Below the pieces are notes generated by a model, which searched no databases, was not told the DNA's origin, and saw only the letters and a list, made by a program, of their open reading frames with translations. The position numbers and the translations under genes were made by a program. DNA of 40,152 nucleotides from a virus: positions 1 through 40,152 of IMG/VR virus record IMGVR_UViG_3300013100_000009; one strand, written 5' to 3'. The stretch's first letter is position 1. Each line of letters starts with the position of its first letter. Below are positions 39,004 through 40,152 of the stretch, in pieces.

Positions 39004-40152
39004 CAGATCACCTCCGGGTCCGTGCCGACCTGCTGGTCGGTGTGCTGGGCCTCGACCGATCCGCCGACGACCCAGGCGATGTCGGTGGGCGAGGTCGTGA
39101 ATCCGGCCACGTCCGTGCCGACTGCATCCTCGACCGACCGGAGCCAGGCCTCGGCCTCCTGCACGACCTCGGGGTCGAAGTCGGCCACGTTCGAGTCGCC
39201 GTTGAACCCGGCGATCCCGGGGAACTTCTGGTCGAGCATGGTCACGACCACGTGGACCACACCGGCCCCACCGTTGGCCTGGACTGCGCGGCGCACCAGG
39301 TTGGTGTCCCACTCGCCCACGCGCCGGACGAGCTGCGTCACGGTCGTGCGCTCTTCGGGCAGGCCCAGGTCCTCCCAGGTCGTCTCCCCGGCGAGCGGGC
39401 CGGAGTTCCCGGCGACTCGGATCGGGTAGACCCGCGCCACCGCGTAGACATCGAACTGGATCACGGATGCACGCCACGGCTGGAGTCCGGCCATGGTCAG
39501 GAAGGCGTCGGCGGTCGTGTCCGAGCTGGTGCACTGCGGGTAGTGTCCGGCGTGCAGTCCGAGGCCGTAGCCCTGGGTGCCCTCCACGATGATGTGCTGG
39601 TAGGCGTCCGCGAAGTCGTCGTGGGAGTACAGGTCCTCCGGTGCGGCGAGTGCCACACCCACGGCCGTGAGTCGCTCGACCACATCCGGGTCGTCGATCA
39701 CGCGCTTGGCCTTGCGCATCAGGCGGTCAGCTCGCGCTGCTCCGATGCCCTTGCCGGTCGACCCGGCGCGTGCGACCAGGGTCGCGTCCGCCTCGTCCTG
39801 CTTGTGCTTCGGCTCGATGAGCGTGGCCTCGGGCGACACGAACAGGTTCTCCACCGAGTGACCGTGGTCCCTCAGCAGGAGGATTTCGTCGTAGAGCACC
39901 TCCGGCTCGATTTCGGAGCCGGGCGCGATGTAGAGCACGACCTCATCGCCCAGCGCGGCACCGACCGGAATCTGGCGGAGCGGGAATCGGTTCCCCTCGT
40001 CGTCGTAGACCGTGTGCCCGGCGTTCGGCCCGGCAACTCGGATGTTGATGATGGTCGGCTCGATCCCGATCACCTCGTTGGCCTTCTTCGCGGCCCGCAG
40101 TCCGGACTTGACGAGCTGCGCCGTCACGTGGCCCTTCGCCTCGGAGCCGTAC
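39003..40152 (-). CDS. purZ: PurZ, 2-aminoadenylosuccinate synthetase, main part (start lies at 158 across the junction)
   Basis: These bases encode the bulk of PurZ; 40030-40152 duplicate 1-123. The PurA-family fold is clear from NAGHT (residues 55-59), GSTGKGIGA (142-150), the IVEGTQGYGLGLHAGHYPQC segment (about 200-219) and YPIRVAGNSGPL (about 254-265). The product ADP-aspartate chemistry is as in PurA, but the family substrate is dGMP instead of IMP. After the host AMP-succinate lyase and kinases, the product becomes dZTP. It is followed without a gap by the MazZ candidate. Confidence in PurZ over PurA rests on Ser15 and on the polymerase and MazG-like neighbours. Confidence 0.9.
   Translation of the reverse strand, partial: YGSEAKGHVTAQLVKSGLRAAKKANEVIGIEPTIINIRVAGPNAGHTVYDDEGNRFPLRQIPVGAALGDEVVLYIAPGSEIEPEVLYDEILLLRDHGHSVENLFVSPEATLIEPKHKQDEADATLVARAGSTGKGIGAARADRLMRKAKRVIDDPDVVERLTAVGVALAAPEDLYSHDDFADAYQHIIVEGTQGYGLGLHAGHYPQCTSSDTTADAFLTMAGLQPWRASVIQFDVYAVARVYPIRVAGNSGPLAGETTWEDLGLPEERTTVTQLVRRVGEWDTNLVRRAVQANGGAGVVHVVVTMLDQKFPGIAGFNGDSNVADFDPEVVQEAEAWLRSVEDAVGTDVAGFTTSPTDIAWVVGGSVEAQHTDQQVGTDPEVI
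40030..40152. repeat. Terminal direct repeat (copy 2 of 2)
   Basis: This stretch is identical to 1-123. Removing one copy gives a 40029-bp circle with purZ intact. Confidence 0.9.

Noticed and set aside
1-40152. CRISPR array, insertion sequence or integrase
   Set aside because: No regularly spaced repeats, transposase motifs or recombinase active-site patterns were seen on either strand.

Overview
The window reads as one essentially complete genome of a tailed phage (siphovirus type, about 40.0 kb) of a high-GC Gram-positive, probably actinobacterial, host. The reasons are the GC-rich sequence with strong third-position G/C bias, frequent GTG/TTG starts, leaderless-looking promoters, and a complete terminase-portal-capsid-tail-lysis set. 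The first 123 bases are repeated exactly as the last 123 (1-123 = 40030-40152), so the contig closes into a circle of 40029 bp. The junction cuts through one gene, the 2-aminoadenine (Z) nucleotide synthase purZ. No integrase or excisionase is visible, so a lytic life style is most likely.

Layout. Almost everything is on the minus strand and is transcribed from high to low coordinates. The Z-DNA and nucleotide operon spans the junction: a small ORF and a family A DNA polymerase (2683-270), then a promoter, purZ (158 through the junction to 39003), a MazG-like dGTP pyrophosphohydrolase (mazZ), several unknown small genes and dUTPase, ending at 36563. The replication and recombination block (16003-3011) contains a cluster of GGTAGC iterons that may be the origin, a primase-polymerase/helicase, an SSB-like protein, a Sak4-like ATPase, a Cas4/RecB-like nuclease, a RuvC-like resolvase, a zinc-ribbon protein, a SNF2 helicase and an HTH regulator. 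The virion block (35773-18818) runs terS, terL, portal, MuF-like protein, scaffold, N4-gp56-type major capsid protein, connectors, tail tube, a frameshifted chaperone pair, tape measure, distal tail, a tail-collar fusion and receptor-binding candidates. Lysis genes (M23 endolysin and three membrane proteins) occupy 18779-16510. Small islands of plus-strand genes (3068-4030, 13389-14196, 16003-16446, 35973-36485) sit between the blocks. Most are closed by strong hairpin terminators facing the converging minus-strand genes.

How it works together. PurZ, with Ser in place of the catalytic Asp of PurA, together with a MazZ-like enzyme that would supply dGMP and a Klenow-type polymerase with an intact 3'-5' exonuclease, matches the known system by which some siphoviruses replace adenine by 2-aminoadenine throughout their DNA. 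The usual dATP-removing enzyme DatZ was not found, so how dATP is excluded is open.

Regulation. At least eleven promoters on both strands share a 15-bp near-palindrome (TTGAC-N5-GTCAA) laid over the -35 box, with 16-18 bp to a TAGAAT-like -10. An extra operator lies in the purZ leader. A small HTH protein (15648-15896) with its own such site is the best candidate regulator. Structural and lysis genes instead show extended -10 motifs (TGCTAAAAT, TGCTATACT). An unexplained tRNA-like structured RNA (7459-7609) lies before the SSB gene.
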